Assembly: GCA_947473045.1 (NCBI GenBank)
Contig: CANJCO010000006.1
Location: 1 to 64,000 of the forward strand
Length of the DNA stretch: 64,000 nt
From: Myxococcales bacterium
Lineage (GTDB): Bacteria > Myxococcota_A > Polyangia > Polyangiales > Polyangiaceae
Direction: 5' to 3'
The translations under genes were made by a program, and so were the position numbers. The notes below the pieces were generated by a model. It made no database searches and was not told where the DNA came from. It worked only from the letters and a program-made list of their open reading frames with translations. Every line of letters starts with the position of its first letter. Position 1 is the stretch's first letter. Below are positions 1 to 8,789 of this stretch, piece by piece.

Positions 1-836
1 AACGAGAAGCTCTGCGGCGAAAGCTCCTCGAACGAGAGCCCGCAGTCGTGACAGGCCCGCTGCTCGCTGCAGATGCGGTCGACCCCGTTTTCGCGGGCGA
101 TCATCACGCCGCCGCCTTCGCGGAGCGCGAGCTCAACCGAGTCGGTGATTCGGTCGCGAAGCCCCGCCTTGATCACGATGCGATCGATCACCGCGTCGAC
201 GTCGTGCTTGCTCTTTTTGTCGAGCCGCACGGGCTCCGCGCCGGTGTCGACCACGCGCCCGTCGACGCGCAGTCGCGAAAAGCCCTTGGCGATGGCGCGC
301 GCCACGATCGCCTCGTGCTCTCCTTTTTTGCCGCGCACCAGCGGCGCGAAGAGCTCTACCTTCGTGCCCTGAGGCAAGGCAGCCAGCCCTTGCGCGATTT
401 GCTCGGCAGTCTGAGCGCGCGCAGGCTTGCCGCACCGGTGGCAGTGCTGCTCCCCCAGGCGCGCATAGAGCACGCGCAAGTAGTCGTAGATCTCCGTGAC
501 GGTGCCGACAGTCGATCGCGGGTTGTTCGACGCGGCCTTTTGCTCAATCGCGATGGTAGGCGAGAGGCCTCGAATGCGCTCGTATTTGGGCTTTTCCATC
601 TGCCCGAGAAACTGCCGCGCGTACGACGAGAGGCTCTCGACGTAGCGACGCTGACCTTCGGCAAACAGGGTATCGAACGCCAGCGACGACTTGCCGCTGC
701 CCGAGGGCCCCGTCACGACGACGAGGCGCTTCTTGGGAATGCTGACGGTGACGTTCTTGAGGTTGTGCTCGCAGGCTCCGACGATCACGATCTCGCCGTC
801 GCCGCCAGATCTTGCCCTCGTTTGCCCGGCCGTCAC
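1..836 (-). CDS. uvrA: UvrABC excinuclease subunit A, N-terminal part (cut by left edge)
   Basis: This is the damage-recognition ATPase of nucleotide excision repair. Only about 278 N-terminal residues are inside the window and the frame is open to base 1, so it is absent as a full ORF from the track. The reverse strand reads GEIVIVGACEHNLK, then the Walker A region GPSGSGKSSLAFDTLF, then the RRYVESLSSYARQFLGQMEK block typical of UvrA. A zinc-module start follows (QHCHRCG), and near the edge there is CHDCGLSFEELSPQSFSF. The start is chosen as GTG at 836 because the conserved sequence begins about 15 residues later. It lies 10 bases downstream of the glutathione peroxidase stop and may be co-transcribed with it. 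Confidence 0.95.
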   Translation of the reverse strand, partial: MTAGQTRARSGGDGEIVIVGACEHNLKNVTVSIPKKRLVVVTGPSGSGKSSLAFDTLFAEGQRRYVESLSSYARQFLGQMEKPKYERIRGLSPTIAIEQKAASNNPRSTVGTVTEIYDYLRVLYARLGEQHCHRCGKPARAQTAEQIAQGLAALPQGTKVELFAPLVRGKKGEHEAIVARAIAKGFSRLRVDGRVVDTGAEPVRLDKKSKHDVDAVIDRIVIKAGLRDRITDSVELALREGGGVMIARENGVDRICSEQRACHDCGLSFEELSPQSFS

Positions 837-846
837 TGTCGATCGC

Positions 847-1326
847 TCACGCGAGGGCGGCTTCGATCGCCGCGCGCACTTCGGGGCCGGCCGGGTCTAC
901 GGTCGGCTCGAAGCGCGCGAGCACCTCTCCTTGTTTGCCAATCAGGAACTTGTTGAAGTTCCACTTGATGTCACCCGAAAAGGGCGACTGCTGGGTAAGA
1001 AACGCGAAGAGTGGCGAAATGCCCTCGCCCTTGACGACCACCTTCGAGAACATGTCGAACTTGACGCCGTAATTCGTAGTGCAAAACGAGGCGATTTCGC
1101 TGTTGGCGCCAGGTTCCTGCCCACCGAACTCGTTGGCCGGAAAGCCGAGCACCCGAAGCCCGCGCGCGCCGAGGGTTTCGTGGAGCTGCTCGAGCGCGGC
1201 GTACTGCGGCGTGAGGCCGCACTTGCTCGCGACGTTCACGATGAGCAGAACGTGACCCGTGTATTGTGCAAGCTTTACATCGTGACCGTCGATGGTGACG
1301 GCCGAGAAATCGTGAACGCTGGGCAT
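847..1326 (-). CDS. Glutathione peroxidase (thioredoxin-fold peroxidase, Cys type)
   Basis: A 159-residue thiol peroxidase that reduces hydroperoxides, most likely with thioredoxin-type reductants as for other bacterial Cys-GPx proteins. The active-site loop reads NVASKCGLT with Cys in place of selenocysteine. The catalytic partners are visible as the Gln in FPANEFGGQEPG and the Trp in WNFNKFL. Length matches the family. The ATG is preceded by a GGAG Shine-Dalgarno sequence about 8 bases upstream. It is cytoplasmic, with no signal peptide. It sits between the deoC/ALDH genes and uvrA on the same strand; 56 bases separate it from the truncated ALDH, so it may have its own promoter. Confidence 0.93.
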   Translation of the reverse strand: MPSVHDFSAVTIDGHDVKLAQYTGHVLLIVNVASKCGLTPQYAALEQLHETLGARGLRVLGFPANEFGGQEPGANSEIASFCTTNYGVKFDMFSKVVVKGEGISPLFAFLTQQSPFSGDIKWNFNKFLIGKQGEVLARFEPTVDPAGPEVRAAIEAALA

Positions 1327-1382
1327 GGTCGAACTCCTGGGGTGGGCTGCTGTTCGATGCTCAGCGCGCGCGGCGCGTTGCC

Positions 1383-2324
1383 TCAGATGCCGACGGGGTG
1401 CCAGATGGTCTTCGTCTCGAGGAAGCGCTCGATGAAGCCGAGGCCCTGCGCCTTGCGCTCGTCGTACCAGTCGGCTTGCGGCCCGTGCACTTTGACGCGC
1501 TTCACGTTGTCAGTGCCGAGCTGCTCGACTTCGGCCGCCAGCGCCTTGTCGACGCCCCACACGTCCATCGCCATCACTTCGCGGTGTCGCGCCATGATCG
1601 GGGCGAGCTCGCTCGCGTGGCCCGACAGCACGTTGACGACGCCGCCGGGAAGATCGCTCGTGGCGAGCTGCTCGCACCAGAGCAGCGGCGTACGCGGATC
1701 GTCCATGCCGCAAACTGCGACGCACGTGTTGCCCGAGGCGATGAGCGGAAGCACCGTTGAGACGAGCCCGAGGAGCGACGGGCGGGCCGGCGCGATGACG
1801 CACACGACGCCCATCGGCTCAGGCACGCTGAAGCCGAAGTGAGGCCCCGCGACCGGGTTGCTCGACGCAACGAGCGCGTGGAATTTGTCAGCAAAACCCG
1901 CGTAGAAAACGACGCGATCAATCGACGCGTCGACTTCGCGCTCGGCGGCTGCAGTGCCTCCGCGAAGCAGCGAAGTGACGAGCTCAGAGCGACGCGACTC
2001 CATCATTTCGGCGAGGCGATAGAGGATTTGGCTCTTGTTGAAGGGAGTCCGCGCAGCCCAGCCCTCGCTCGCGTTTTTTGCGACGAGCACGGCGTCACGC
2101 ACGTCTTTGCGCGAACCTCGCGGAACATTCACGATGGCGGGATCGGCGCCGCCCGAGCTGCTTGCGGTCACTTGCAGGTACCTCCCGGACTCGGAGCGCA
2201 CGAACGCTCCGCCGACATACATTTTGTAAGCCTTATTAACCGTGAGACGCACGGCGGGCAGCGGTGCGGGGGCCGCAACCCTGGCCGCGCGGGGGATCGA
2301 TTTGGTGATGGTCTTCGTCGCCAT
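1383..2324 (-). CDS. Truncated aldehyde dehydrogenase-fold protein lacking the catalytic domain
   Basis: 313 residues that align with the N-terminal NAD-binding half of aldehyde dehydrogenases (YKMYVGGAFVRSESGRY, ILYRLAEMMESRRSEL, VPEPMGVVCVIAP). The PWNFP oxyanion/cofactor motif is replaced by APARPSL and the cofactor Lys motif (LKPSE) by AVCGMDD. The Glu and Cys catalytic motifs are missing altogether, yet the protein ends with an ordered tail (RFLETKTIWHPVGI) and not with a frameshift. It starts one base after the stop of the full-length ALDH, so the two are translationally linked. A non-catalytic partner or regulatory subunit of that enzyme is an inference. Paired ALDH genes beside deoC are, from memory, also seen in actinobacteria. 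Confidence 0.8.
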   Translation of the reverse strand: MATKTITKSIPRAARVAAPAPLPAVRLTVNKAYKMYVGGAFVRSESGRYLQVTASSSGGADPAIVNVPRGSRKDVRDAVLVAKNASEGWAARTPFNKSQILYRLAEMMESRRSELVTSLLRGGTAAAEREVDASIDRVVFYAGFADKFHALVASSNPVAGPHFGFSVPEPMGVVCVIAPARPSLLGLVSTVLPLIASGNTCVAVCGMDDPRTPLLWCEQLATSDLPGGVVNVLSGHASELAPIMARHREVMAMDVWGVDKALAAEVEQLGTDNVKRVKVHGPQADWYDERKAQGLGFIERFLETKTIWHPVGI

Positions 2325-2325
2325 G

Positions 2326-3852
2326 TCAGCCCTCGAGCTCTACGTATGCGGCGAGGCCCTGGCGCCCGCCCTCGCGGCCAAAGCCGCTCTCTTTGAACCC
2401 GCCGAACGGAGAGGTCGGGTCGAACTTGTTATAAGTATTTCCCCAGATCACACCGGCTTTGAGGCGCTGGCCCATCCAGAAGATCTTCGCGCCCTTGTCG
2501 GTCCACACGCCGGCCGACAAGCCATACATGGTGTTGTTCGCCTTCTCGATGGCTTCGTCGGGCGTGCGAAAGGTGAGAATGCTGAGCACGGGTCCGAAGA
2601 TCTCCTCGCGCGCGATGCGGCTCGATTGCGCCACGTCGGTGAAGAAGGTCGGCGGAAACCAGAAGCCTTTGGCCGGTAGCGCGCACGCTGCGCTGACGCG
2701 CGTAGAGCCCTCATCTTCGCCGGCCTTCACCAGCTCCTGAATCTTGGTCAGCTGCATCTTCGAGTTGATGGCGCCGACGTCGGTGTTCTTGTCGAGCGGA
2801 TCGCCCACGCGGAGCGTCGCGATGCGATCGGTCAGCTTGCGCACGATGACGTCGTGCACGCTCTCTTCGACGAGCAGGCGCGAGCCGGCGCAGCACACGT
2901 GGCCCTGATTGAAGTAGATGCCGCTGACGATGCCTTCGACGGCCTGATCGAGCGGAGCGTCGGCGAAGATGATGTTCGCCGCCTTGCCGCCGAGCTCGAG
3001 GGTGAGCCGCTTGTTTGTGCCCGCGACTGCGCGCTGAATGCGCTTGCCCACGTCAGTGGAGCCGGTGAAGGCGACCTTGTTGACGTCCGGGTGGTTGACC
3101 AGCGCGGCACCGGTCGGCCCCGCACCCGTGATGATATTCACGACGCCCGGCGGAAGCTCGCACTCCTCGATGAGCTTGGCGAGCAGCAGCGCCGTGAGCG
3201 GGGTGGTCTCGGCGGGCTTGAGCACCACAGTGTTTCCGCACGCGAGCGCGGGCGCGATTTTCCACGCCGCCATGAGCAGCGGGAAGTTCCACGGAATGAT
3301 TTGTCCGGCGACGCCGAGCGGGCGCGCGCGGCGGCCCTGAAAGGCGTAGTCGAGCTTGTCGGCCCAGCCTGCGTGATAAAAGAAGTGCGCCGCCGCCAGC
3401 GGAACGTCGACGTCGCGCGATTCCTTAATCGGCTTTCCGCCGTTCATCGACTCGACGATAGCCAGCTCGCGGGCCTTCTCCTGAATCGCCCGCGCGATGC
3501 GATAGATGTATTTTGCACGCTCACGGCCCGGCATCTTCGACCAGTATTTGTCGAACGCCGTGCGCGCCGCAGTGACGGCCAGGTCGACGTCATGCGCGTC
3601 GGCCTCGGCTACGTCGGCCAGCTTCTCCTCGGTCGACGGAGAGATCGTCGAGAAGTACTTGCCGGCGCGCGGCTTCTTCCACGCCCCGCCGATAAACAGC
3701 TCGTAGCGCTTGTCGAGCTTGATGTGATCAGTCGCCTCGGGCGAGGGCGCGTAGGTCCACGCCTTGCCGAAATCGAGCGCGTGCGAGCCGCTGACGGGCT
3801 GCGCCGCGCGGCCGGCGATGGCCTTGGATTGGCTGTCGGTCTTCTTCGCCAT
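2326..3852 (-). CDS. NAD(P)-dependent aldehyde dehydrogenase
   Basis: A complete 508-residue aldehyde dehydrogenase. PWNFPLLM, KPAETTPLTA and FTGSTDVGK belong to the cofactor site. LELGGKAANIIFADA holds the general-base Glu region and GHVCCAGSR the nucleophilic Cys. EEIFGPVLSI and FGGFKESGFGREGG are the C-terminal motifs. The first 45 residues are an Ala/Gln/Ser-rich extension. It lies directly behind deoC (3-base gap) and just before the truncated ALDH, so the likely substrate is acetaldehyde released from deoxyribose 5-phosphate. That assignment rests on context; the sequence alone does not fix substrate or acylating versus non-acylating chemistry. Confidence 0.9.
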   Translation of the reverse strand: MAKKTDSQSKAIAGRAAQPVSGSHALDFGKAWTYAPSPEATDHIKLDKRYELFIGGAWKKPRAGKYFSTISPSTEEKLADVAEADAHDVDLAVTAARTAFDKYWSKMPGRERAKYIYRIARAIQEKARELAIVESMNGGKPIKESRDVDVPLAAAHFFYHAGWADKLDYAFQGRRARPLGVAGQIIPWNFPLLMAAWKIAPALACGNTVVLKPAETTPLTALLLAKLIEECELPPGVVNIITGAGPTGAALVNHPDVNKVAFTGSTDVGKRIQRAVAGTNKRLTLELGGKAANIIFADAPLDQAVEGIVSGIYFNQGHVCCAGSRLLVEESVHDVIVRKLTDRIATLRVGDPLDKNTDVGAINSKMQLTKIQELVKAGEDEGSTRVSAACALPAKGFWFPPTFFTDVAQSSRIAREEIFGPVLSILTFRTPDEAIEKANNTMYGLSAGVWTDKGAKIFWMGQRLKAGVIWGNTYNKFDPTSPFGGFKESGFGREGGRQGLAAYVELEG

Positions 3853-3855
3853 GAA

Positions 3856-4803
3856 TCAATCCTTCGAGAAGTCTTCGGAAGACTGGTAGTTGCCAGTCTT
3901 CTCTTTTTGAAGCTGCATGAGCACGTCGTTGAGCAGCGTGCTCGCCCCGAAACGAAACAGATCGGGCGTCAGCCACGCGTCGCCGAGCGTCTCTTTGACG
4001 ATCACGAGGTAGTGGAGCGCCTGCTTGGCAGTGCGAATACCGCCCGCGGGCTTCATGCCGACTTTGCGACCGGTCGCGCGGTAGTGATCGGCAATGGCCT
4101 GAAGCATGACGAGGGTGACGGCGGGGGTGGCCGCGGGGACGACCTTGCCCGTCGAGGTCTTGATGAAGTCGCCGCCAGCGGCGATGCCGATCTCGCTCGC
4201 CTTGCGCACCACATCGTAGCTGCCAAGCTCGCCCGTCTCGAGAATCACCTTGAGGTGGGCTGCCCCGCAGGCCTCTTTTACCGCCGCGATCTCATCGAAG
4301 ACTTTGCCGTACTGGCCTGAAAGCATGGCGCCGCGATCGATCACCATGTCGATCTCGTCGGCGCCGAATTCGACCGCGCGGCGCACGTCGTCGAGCTTGA
4401 TCGGCAGCGGAGACTGGCCACTGGGAAACGCCGTCGCGACGCTCGCGACCTTGATATTCGAGCCGGCAAGGCACTGCTTCGCGAGCCGAACCCAGTTGGG
4501 GTAAACGCACACTGCCGCCACTTGCGGAAGCGACGGATCGCTGCCGAGCGGATAGAGCGCTTTCTGGCACATCGCGCGAACCTTGCCGGCGGTGTCTTTG
4601 CCTTCGAGCGTCGTGAGATCCATCATCGAGATCGCGAGCTTCAGCCCGGCGACCTTCGACGCCTTTTTTAGGCTGCGCTTGGCGAGAGCGGCGACGCGCT
4701 CTTCGACGGCGACCTGGTCGACCGTGGGAGAGGCAGGGTTGAAGTTGGGCGGCGCGACGAGGCGCGCGCCGGACGTTTGGTCGGCGACGGTGGCTAGGGT
4801 CAC
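3856..4803 (-). CDS. deoC: Deoxyribose-phosphate aldolase
   Basis: Cleaves 2-deoxyribose 5-phosphate to glyceraldehyde 3-phosphate and acetaldehyde, the sugar branch of deoxynucleoside catabolism. It is a class I aldolase TIM barrel: the Schiff-base Lys is in GDFIKTSTGK and a second conserved Lys is in GRKVGMKPAGGIR; EIDMVIDRGAML is also typical. The ORF track starts at a TTG at 4854, but that codon lies in the T-tract of the rpsU terminator, so the in-frame GTG at 4803 (315 residues) is preferred; it lacks a convincing Shine-Dalgarno. This is the longer DeoC form, closer in size to eukaryotic DERA than to the E. coli enzyme. It is the first gene of a deoC-ALDH-ALDH-like operon. Confidence 0.93.
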   Translation of the reverse strand: MTLATVADQTSGARLVAPPNFNPASPTVDQVAVEERVAALAKRSLKKASKVAGLKLAISMMDLTTLEGKDTAGKVRAMCQKALYPLGSDPSLPQVAAVCVYPNWVRLAKQCLAGSNIKVASVATAFPSGQSPLPIKLDDVRRAVEFGADEIDMVIDRGAMLSGQYGKVFDEIAAVKEACGAAHLKVILETGELGSYDVVRKASEIGIAAGGDFIKTSTGKVVPAATPAVTLVMLQAIADHYRATGRKVGMKPAGGIRTAKQALHYLVIVKETLGDAWLTPDLFRFGASTLLNDVLMQLQKEKTGNYQSSEDFSKD

Positions 4804-4852
4804 GATCGGCGAAAGTATCACCGGTTCGGCGACGATAACGAGCACAAACGCC

Positions 4853-4884
4853 AAAAACCCCGCGGAGGGTTCCGGCGGGGTTTC
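4853..4884 (-). terminator. Intrinsic terminator of rpsU
   Basis: On the minus strand the arms AACCCCGC and GCGGGGTT (4882-4875 and 4863-4856) form a GC-rich hairpin with an inner GGA/TCC pairing, followed by a TTTTT tract. It begins about 20 bases after the rpsU stop. This separates rpsU from deoC, which follows on the same strand, and argues against transcriptional read-through. Confidence 0.85.
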
Positions 4885-4902
4885 GGGCTGCAGACTTGAA
4901 GC

Positions 4903-5136
4903 TCAGGGCTTCGGCGGGGCTGCGTCCATCTTCGCTCGCTTGCGACGACGACGGGCGGCCTCAGCCTGCTTCTTGCGGCGCTTGATGCTCGGCTTCATGT
5001 AGTGGCGGCGCATCTTGAGCTCACGCAGGACGCCCTCCGAGGCGAGCTTGCGCTTGAGCATCTTGATGGCGCGCTCGATACCGCGGTCGCTGACGATGAC
5101 CTCGAGCGGCTTGCACTGAATTGCGTCTGTAGGCAT
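4903..5136 (-). CDS. rpsU: 30S ribosomal protein S21
   Basis: 77-residue basic ribosomal protein bound near the 3' end of 16S rRNA. It reads MPTDAIQCKPLEVIVSDRG and continues into a strongly basic tail (RRHYMKPSIKRRKKQAEA). The ORF track extends upstream to 5196, but the ATG at 5136 has GGAG seven bases before it and gives the normal family size. The C-terminus has a short Ala/Pro/Lys extension. It is monocistronic, given the terminator downstream and the unrelated neighbour upstream. Confidence 0.95.
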   Translation of the reverse strand: MPTDAIQCKPLEVIVSDRGIERAIKMLKRKLASEGVLRELKMRRHYMKPSIKRRKKQAEAARRRRKRAKMDAAPPKP

Positions 5137-5214
5137 TCGATTCTCCGAAAGGACGGACTCACGTAGCACGAGGCTGCGGGCTGCGCAACCGTTCACGCCA
5201 GCCCGCGCCGGGGC

Positions 5215-5667
5215 TCAGCCCTTCTTTTTGCCGCCGCCCGTAATGGTCGCAGCGAAATAAGTGGTGGCGCGCTTTTCGCCCTTCTTGTGCAGGCGCTTGG
5301 AGTCGAGGCCCTCCTGGAGGGGGCGGGGCATTTCGCGGGAGTCGAGGCCCATCGACTTGCGAATGTCTTCGGCGCGCATGCCCCTGGGGTTGTCCTTCAG
5401 CATGGCGACGATCGCGTCGAGCGTGCGCGCGATGTCGTCGGGCGAGCGACGACCGAGGCGCCCGGCGCCCTTGGCCTTGGCGACCTTCGGTGCCTTGGCT
5501 GCGCTGACGACGGCGGGCTTCGAGGCTGCGGCGACCGCGACGGCGACCGAGCGCGACACGCTGACGGTGCCGGCAGCGATTTCTTCGAGCGAGGCGCTGC
5601 GGACGGCCGCGAGAACCTGCTGAACGAACTGATTGGCGAGAGACTCGATGTTCTTCTGGAACGACAT
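5215..5667 (-). CDS. Small Ala/Lys-rich protein with a winged-helix-like C-terminus
   Basis: 150 residues. Residues 1-35 form an amphipathic helix (MSFQKNIESLANQFVQQVLA). A low-complexity Ala/Val/Ser/Lys linker follows, then a compact segment (RSPDDIARTLDAIVAMLKDNPRGMRAEDIRKSMGLDSREMPRPLQEG) whose helix-turn-helix spacing recalls a winged-helix domain, ending in a Lys-rich tail. Probably a nucleoid-associated or DNA-binding protein, but no named family was recognised. It stands alone between rpsU and the permease gene. The DNA-binding role is inferred from basicity and helix pattern. Confidence 0.7.
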   Translation of the reverse strand: MSFQKNIESLANQFVQQVLAAVRSASLEEIAAGTVSVSRSVAVAVAAASKPAVVSAAKAPKVAKAKGAGRLGRRSPDDIARTLDAIVAMLKDNPRGMRAEDIRKSMGLDSREMPRPLQEGLDSKRLHKKGEKRATTYFAATITGGGKKKG

Positions 5668-5740
5668 GGGGATTGGCCTTTAGAGGTTTCGTGCTTCGCA
5701 GGTCAAGCGAATTGGCACATCCGGCGTGCGTGATTGGAAA

Positions 5741-7255
5741 TCAGACTGCCTGTCTGGCAGGCGAGATGATCGACAGCAGGTAGTAGGTCACGGCTGCGCC
5801 CCCTGCCCCGACGAACCACGCGTAATCGAAAAGAACCCGCAAAGGCGCCCATATCAGGCCCACCCAGGCCAGCGCGCACCCAACCGCTGTGGCGACAATG
5901 GCAGGAGCGCGGGTGCCCCGGTAGCGGCCCTCGGGACGATAGAGGTCGGCGAGAACCAGTCGGCGCTTTTTTACGATCCAGTAATCGCACACGAGCACTC
6001 CTGCGATCGACCCGAGCCCCCCCGAATAACCGAGAAGCCATTGAAAGATATAGCCGCTCGGGTCGGCGATCAGGCGCCACGGCATCATGAAGACGCCGAT
6101 GACTCCGGTGATAATGCCTCCCATTTTGAAGGAGATCCGCCGCGGCGACAGGTTCGCGAAATCGTTCGCGGGCGACACCACATTGGCTGCGATGTTGACG
6201 CTGAGCGTGGCGATGACGACCGTGAACATCGCGATGCCCACGACGAGCCTCGACTCGAAGTGACCCACGAGCTCGATCGGGTCCCACATCGCCTTGCCGT
6301 AGATGATTTGCGAGGCGCTCGTAATAATCACGCCCATCGCGGCGAACACGGTCATCGTCGAAGGGAGCGCGATGACCTGCCCGACCACCTGTTCGCGCTG
6401 CGAGCGACCGTACCTCGTGAAATCGGGCATATTGAGCGAAAGCGTCGCCCAAAAGCCGACCATCGCGGTGACGCTGGGCACGAAGACCACCCAAAACGAG
6501 CCGAGCGTCGGGAACTTGCTCGGGGTGGTCATGATCGGGCCGAGACCGTGCGCGCGCCAGATGGCCCAGGCCACCAGGAGCGCGGCCATGACGAGCACGA
6601 AGGGCGCTGCGAGGTTCTCGACCTTGCGCAGCAGCTCCATTCCGCGAATCACGATCGCGATATTAAGCGCCCAAAACAGCGCAAAACTGAGCCACTCAGT
6701 GGGAAGGTGCCCGTCGATCATCGCGCCGCCGAGCAGCGTCGGCCACCCCGGAAGCAGCGCCCGGAAGAACGTCTGCAGGGCCTGTCCGCCTATCCACGCG
6801 TTGATGCCGAACCAGCCGCAGGCGACGACCGCGCGCATGACGGCAGGGACGTTCGCCCCGTAGACCCCGTAGGCCGCGCGCGCGAACACCGGAAATGGCA
6901 CTCCGTACTTTGTTCCAGGGTGGCTGTTGGCCAGAATTGGCACCAGCACGATCGCGTTTCCGATGAGAATCGTGACCAGCGCCTGCCACCAGTTCATTCC
7001 GGTGCCGATGAGGCCCGAGGCGAGCATGTAAGTCGGAATGCAGTGGGCCATCGAGATCCACAGCGCGGCGAACGTATAGGTCGTCCAAGTGCGCTGCTCG
7101 ACCCGCGTAGGGGCCAGATCGTGGCTAAAAAGTGGCGAAGACTCCAAGTTGACCGAACCGCGCAGCTCGACCCGGCCATCTTCGTGCTGCAGGTGCTCTG
7201 CGTCGCTTTCGGGGCCCTCGGCGCGCGCGTGTCCATGTAGTGACGTATCCGCCAT
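5741..7255 (-). CDS. NCS1-family nucleobase/hydantoin/allantoin permease
   Basis: 504-residue polytopic inner-membrane transporter, about 12 hydrophobic segments, of the nucleobase:cation symporter-1 (Mhp1-like) family. Diagnostic stretches include NSHPGTKYGVPFPVFAR, GWFGINAWIGGQAL, SLNMPDFTRYGRSQREQVVGQ and the Asn-rich helix IAANVVSPANDFANLSPRRI. The ATG at 7255 is chosen over the upstream track start because GGGAG precedes it. It is divergent from preT across about 220 bases, so it most likely imports the pyrimidine or a dihydropyrimidine/hydantoin that the neighbouring operon degrades. The substrate is inferred from context. Confidence 0.9.
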   Translation of the reverse strand: MADTSLHGHARAEGPESDAEHLQHEDGRVELRGSVNLESSPLFSHDLAPTRVEQRTWTTYTFAALWISMAHCIPTYMLASGLIGTGMNWWQALVTILIGNAIVLVPILANSHPGTKYGVPFPVFARAAYGVYGANVPAVMRAVVACGWFGINAWIGGQALQTFFRALLPGWPTLLGGAMIDGHLPTEWLSFALFWALNIAIVIRGMELLRKVENLAAPFVLVMAALLVAWAIWRAHGLGPIMTTPSKFPTLGSFWVVFVPSVTAMVGFWATLSLNMPDFTRYGRSQREQVVGQVIALPSTMTVFAAMGVIITSASQIIYGKAMWDPIELVGHFESRLVVGIAMFTVVIATLSVNIAANVVSPANDFANLSPRRISFKMGGIITGVIGVFMMPWRLIADPSGYIFQWLLGYSGGLGSIAGVLVCDYWIVKKRRLVLADLYRPEGRYRGTRAPAIVATAVGCALAWVGLIWAPLRVLFDYAWFVGAGGAAVTYYLLSIISPARQAV

Positions 7256-7478
7256 CGAGACTCCCTTGCCCGCCCGACTCCGGGCGAAAGGCGAAAAGTA
7301 CCGCGCCGCGAGCCGCGATGACAAGCGGAGGGGCGCCGGCGATCTTCGTGCTGGTGACGGGCGCCGCTTTGTTTATCATCGAGCGCTTCACGCGATCGCC
7401 CGGCTCTTCGGGCGGCGCACAAACGCAGCCTTACCAAGCTCGCGACGCAAGCTCCTTGCGCGGCGATGTGGAGGAGCG

Positions 7479-8789
7479 ATGACGGATAAGCTGGGTGACA
7501 ACCGGTCCGAAGAAATCTTCGAGGATTTCAAGGGCGAGTACACGCGCGAACAGGCTGTGGTCGAGGCGAACCGGTGTCTTTACTGCGCCGACGCCCCTTG
7601 CGTGCAGGCCTGTCCGACGCACATCGAAATTCCGCAGTTCATTCGCAAAATCGCGACGGGGAACGTGAAGGGATCGGCCAGGACGATCTTCGAATCGAAC
7701 ATCCTCGGCATGAGCTGCGCGCGGGTGTGCCCCGTCGAAGTGCTGTGCGCGGGCGACTGCGTCTACAACCACATGGGCATGCCGCCGATTCAGATCGGCA
7801 AGCTGCAGCGCTTCTCGACCGACCACGCGTTCGACGCGGGCTGGCGCTTCTTCGAAGCCGGCCCCGACAGCGGCAAGAGCGTCGGCCTCATCGGCGCGGG
7901 GCCCGCGAGCCTCGCGTGCGCGCACGAGCTGCGACGCGAAGGACACAGCGTCACGATTTATGAAAAGCGCGCCGAAGTGGGAGGTCTCAACACCACCGGC
8001 GTCGCACCTTACAAAATGAAGGCCGACCGCAGCGTCGAAGAGGCCGAGTGGGTGCTCGGCATCGGCGGAGTCGAAGTCAAGACTGGCGTCACGATTGGTC
8101 AGGACGTCACGTTCGAGGCCCTCGAAAACAGCCACGACGCCCTGTTTTTGGGCGCAGGACTGGGCGCTGACACCGCGATGCGCATCCCCGGCGAGCAGCT
8201 CGAAGGGGTGCACGGCGCCGTCGCGTGGATCGAGAAGATGAAGCTCGCCAAGGTGCCTGCCAGCGCGCGCACGTGCGTCGTCGTAGGCGGCGGAAACACG
8301 GCGATAGACGCAGTGCGCGAGGCCGGCGGCCTCGGGATCCGGCGGGTCGTGATGGTCTATCGCGGCGCGCAGGAGAAGATGAGCGGCTACCGGCACGAGT
8401 GGCGAGCCGCACAGGTCGAGGGCGCGGAGGCTCAATGGCACGCCCTGCCCGTCGCGTTCGAGGGCGACGGAAAGGTCGAGCGCGTGCGGTGCGTGAAGCT
8501 CGACGACGCAAAAAAGCCTATCCCCGGCAGTGAATTCGTCATCGACGCCGAGCTCGTACTCATCGCGATCGGCCAGTCGAAGCTCGGCGAAATGCTCGCG
8601 ACCCTGCAGGGCGTCGAGCTCGACCGGGGCCGCATCGTCGCCGACGAGCACGGACGCACTGGACGCAAGGGGCTGTTTGCCGGGGGTGACTGCAAAAACG
8701 GCGGCAAAGAAGTGGTCAACGCCGCAGCAGAGGGCAAAGCCGCCGCGCGAGCGATTCATGACTATCTGATGGGAGGCACCAATGCCTGA
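7479..8789 (+). CDS. preT: NAD-dependent dihydropyrimidine dehydrogenase, flavin/Fe-S subunit
   Basis: 436-residue GltD-like subunit that passes electrons between NAD(H) and PreA for the reduction of uracil or thymine. The N-terminus carries the Cys motif CLYCADAPCVQACPTHIEIP and a second Cys set (CARVCPVEVLCAGDC). It is followed by the FAD site VGLIGAGPASLACAHELRR and the NAD site CVVVGGGNTAIDA, then GLFAGGDC near the end. The ORF track runs from 7089, but the ATG at 7479 has GGAGGAG just upstream. Its last 8 bases overlap preA, as expected for a co-translated complex. Confidence 0.94.
   Translation: MTDKLGDNRSEEIFEDFKGEYTREQAVVEANRCLYCADAPCVQACPTHIEIPQFIRKIATGNVKGSARTIFESNILGMSCARVCPVEVLCAGDCVYNHMGMPPIQIGKLQRFSTDHAFDAGWRFFEAGPDSGKSVGLIGAGPASLACAHELRREGHSVTIYEKRAEVGGLNTTGVAPYKMKADRSVEEAEWVLGIGGVEVKTGVTIGQDVTFEALENSHDALFLGAGLGADTAMRIPGEQLEGVHGAVAWIEKMKLAKVPASARTCVVVGGGNTAIDAVREAGGLGIRRVVMVYRGAQEKMSGYRHEWRAAQVEGAEAQWHALPVAFEGDGKVERVRCVKLDDAKKPIPGSEFVIDAELVLIAIGQSKLGEMLATLQGVELDRGRIVADEHGRTGRKGLFAGGDCKNGGKEVVNAAAEGKAAARAIHDYLMGGTNA

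Noticed and set aside
2854-4320. 488-residue plus-strand ORF opposite the ALDH and deoC genes
   Set aside because: Antisense shadow produced by high GC bias: the minus strand carries intact enzyme motifs, and the plus-strand protein has no recognisable domain and an Arg/Asp/Val-skewed composition.
4804-4854. TTG start of deoC given by the ORF track
   Set aside because: The codon lies in the T-tract of the rpsU terminator; the in-frame GTG at 4803 gives a normal N-terminus.
5726-7240. 504-residue plus-strand ORF opposite the NCS1 permease
   Set aside because: His/Arg/Asp-rich translation typical of antisense to membrane-protein codons; no start signal or motif.
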